Assembly (NCBI GenBank): GCA_021775255.1
Contig: JAJFIA010000004.1
Coordinates: 248,001 to 312,000, forward strand
DNA length: 64,000 nt
Direction: 5' to 3'
Origin: Roseovarius sp.
Lineage (GTDB): Bacteria > Pseudomonadota > Alphaproteobacteria > Rhodobacterales > Rhodobacteraceae
A program made the position numbers and the translations under genes. Under the pieces are notes generated by a model, which had not been told where the DNA came from, searched no databases, and saw only the letters and a program-made list of their open reading frames with translations. Below are positions 62,984 through 64,000 of the stretch, piece after piece (within the stretch, counting starts at the first letter, position 1; the number at the start of each line of letters is the position of its first letter).

Positions 62984-64000
62984 ATGACCCGTTTTGCAGC
63001 TCCGATTGCTGAACAAATCTGGAATATGAAATACCGCTACACCCCGGCGGATGGAACCGGCGATCAATCGGTCGAGGATAGCTGGCGGCGGATTGCCCGC
63101 GCGCTGGCGGCACCCGAGGATCAGCCGGATGAGTGGGAGGATGAGTTTTATACCGCTCTGGAAGATTTCAAATTCCTGCCCGCGGGCCGGATCACCGCGG
63201 GCGCGGGCACCGGGCGGTCGGTGACGCTGTTCAACTGCTTTGTCATGGGCACCATCCCCGATGACATGGGCGGCATATTCGATGGCCTGCGCGAGGCCGC
63301 CCTGACCATGCAGCAGGGCGGCGGCATCGGCTATGATTTTTCCACCATCCGGCCCAAAGGGGCTGTTGTGAAGGGTGTCGGTGCCGATGCCAGCGGGCCG
63401 CTTAGCTTCATGGATGTGTGGGATGCCATGTGCCGCACGATCATGAGCGCGGGTTCGCGGCGCGGCGCAATGATGGCAACGATGCGCTGTGATCACCCCG
63501 ATATCGAGGATTTCATCGCCGTCAAAGCCGATCCGGCGCGGCTCAGGATGTTCAATCTCAGTGTACTGATCACCGATGCTTTCATGGCCGCCGTCAAGGC
63601 CGATGGCCCGTGGGATTTGAAATTTGACGGCAAGGTATATCACACCATTCAGGCGCGGGATCTGTGGAACAGGATCATGCGCGCCACCTATGAATTTGCC
63701 GAACCGGGGGTGATTTTCATCGACCGGATCAACGCCGCCAACAATCTTGGCTATTGCGAGCAAATCACCGCAACAAACCCGTGCGGCGAACAGCCCCTGC
63801 CGCCTTATGGTGCCTGCCTGCTGGGCTCGATCAATCTGGCGCGGCTGGTCACACATGCGTTTGAGGACGCGGCCGACGTGGACGGGGCCGCGCTTGACCG
63901 GCTGGTCACCACAGCCGTGCGGATGATGGATAATGTGATTGATGTCTCAAAATTTCCGCTTGAGGCACAGGCACGCGAGGCACGCGCCAAGCGCCGGATC
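62984..64000 (+). CDS. nrdJ: Adenosylcobalamin-dependent ribonucleotide reductase, 3' end beyond the window
   Basis: The first 339 codons of a class II ribonucleotide reductase, which makes deoxyribonucleotides with vitamin B12 and no oxygen requirement. Seen: FAAPIAEQIWNMKYRYT, SWRRIARALA, PAGRITAGAGTGRSVTLFNCFV (substrate and active-site cysteine), LTMQQGGGIGYDFSTIRPKG, SRRGAMMATMRCDHPDI and TNPCGEQPLPPYGACLLGSIN with the thiyl-radical cysteine region. The ATG at 62984 has AAGGA eight bases upstream, inside a hairpin. Two unusual leader structures precede it. Confidence 0.95.
   Translation, partial: MTRFAAPIAEQIWNMKYRYTPADGTGDQSVEDSWRRIARALAAPEDQPDEWEDEFYTALEDFKFLPAGRITAGAGTGRSVTLFNCFVMGTIPDDMGGIFDGLREAALTMQQGGGIGYDFSTIRPKGAVVKGVGADASGPLSFMDVWDAMCRTIMSAGSRRGAMMATMRCDHPDIEDFIAVKADPARLRMFNLSVLITDAFMAAVKADGPWDLKFDGKVYHTIQARDLWNRIMRATYEFAEPGVIFIDRINAANNLGYCEQITATNPCGEQPLPPYGACLLGSINLARLVTHAFEDAADVDGAALDRLVTTAVRMMDNVIDVSKFPLEAQAREARAKRRI

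Noticed and set aside
1..64000. CRISPR arrays, insertion sequences and prophage
   Set aside because: No regularly spaced direct repeats, no transposase or integrase and no phage structural genes were seen.

Overview
The window reads as chromosomal DNA of a marine Rhodobacterales (Roseobacter-type) alphaproteobacterium. The grounds are a fused PntA, a SAM/SAH riboswitch in front of metK (a class described from Rhodobacterales), an Irr-type Fur regulator divergent from fabA-fabB-fabI, a B12-dependent ribonucleotide reductase, TRAP transport genes, a Hint-domain protein, and high-GC coding with many long antisense shadow frames. No insertion sequence, prophage or CRISPR array was seen.

Layout. 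1-9 kb: a truncated DUF3422 gene, pntAB, a small methyltransferase-like membrane protein, a YjbR protein, a UvrD/PcrA helicase and an FMN-dependent hydroxyacid oxidase. 9-15 kb: pyruvate carboxylase, an exported hypothetical protein, a YtcJ-like amidohydrolase and a MAPEG protein. 15.5-20.3 kb: tRNA-Gly and the histidine genes hisB, hisH, hisA, hisF and hisE, interleaved with two opposite-strand exported-protein genes. 20-25 kb: a CoA-binding protein, a possible sRNA, rlmB, tRNA-Tyr and a DEAD-box helicase. 24.8-31.4 kb: an apparent catabolic block with a TRAP transporter, a class III aminotransferase, a Rieske oxygenase and an AhpD-like protein.

31.5-42.2 kb is the most unusual part. Eight co-directional genes encode two small proteins that look roadblock/LC7-like, a membrane Ser/Thr kinase with PDZ-like C-terminal repeats, an FHA protein, a PP2C phosphatase and three GTPases (one full-size dynamin-like, two smaller paralogues, one with a degenerate G3 motif). 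Stop and start codons overlap or nearly touch. The gene content suggests a phospho-regulated, GTP-driven membrane machine. It recalls the PpkA-PppA-Fha control module of type VI secretion, but no secretion genes are nearby. I know of no described system with this composition, though I could not search.

42-49 kb: metK with its riboswitch, then lnt, a CorC-like CBS protein, ybeY, a phoH-like gene and miaB. 49-56 kb: a glycosyltransferase-like protein, fabI-fabB-fabA, divergent irr, then nusB, ribH and a ribB whose RibA-like half is degenerate. 56-64 kb: a DoxX-like membrane protein, an MmeI-like single-chain restriction-modification enzyme, a DUF3179 protein, a Hint protein, a DUF1489 protein and the start of nrdJ. 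The nrdJ leader holds long inverted repeats and a hairpin that pairs its ribosome-binding site. Several families of short intergenic palindromes are scattered through the window.
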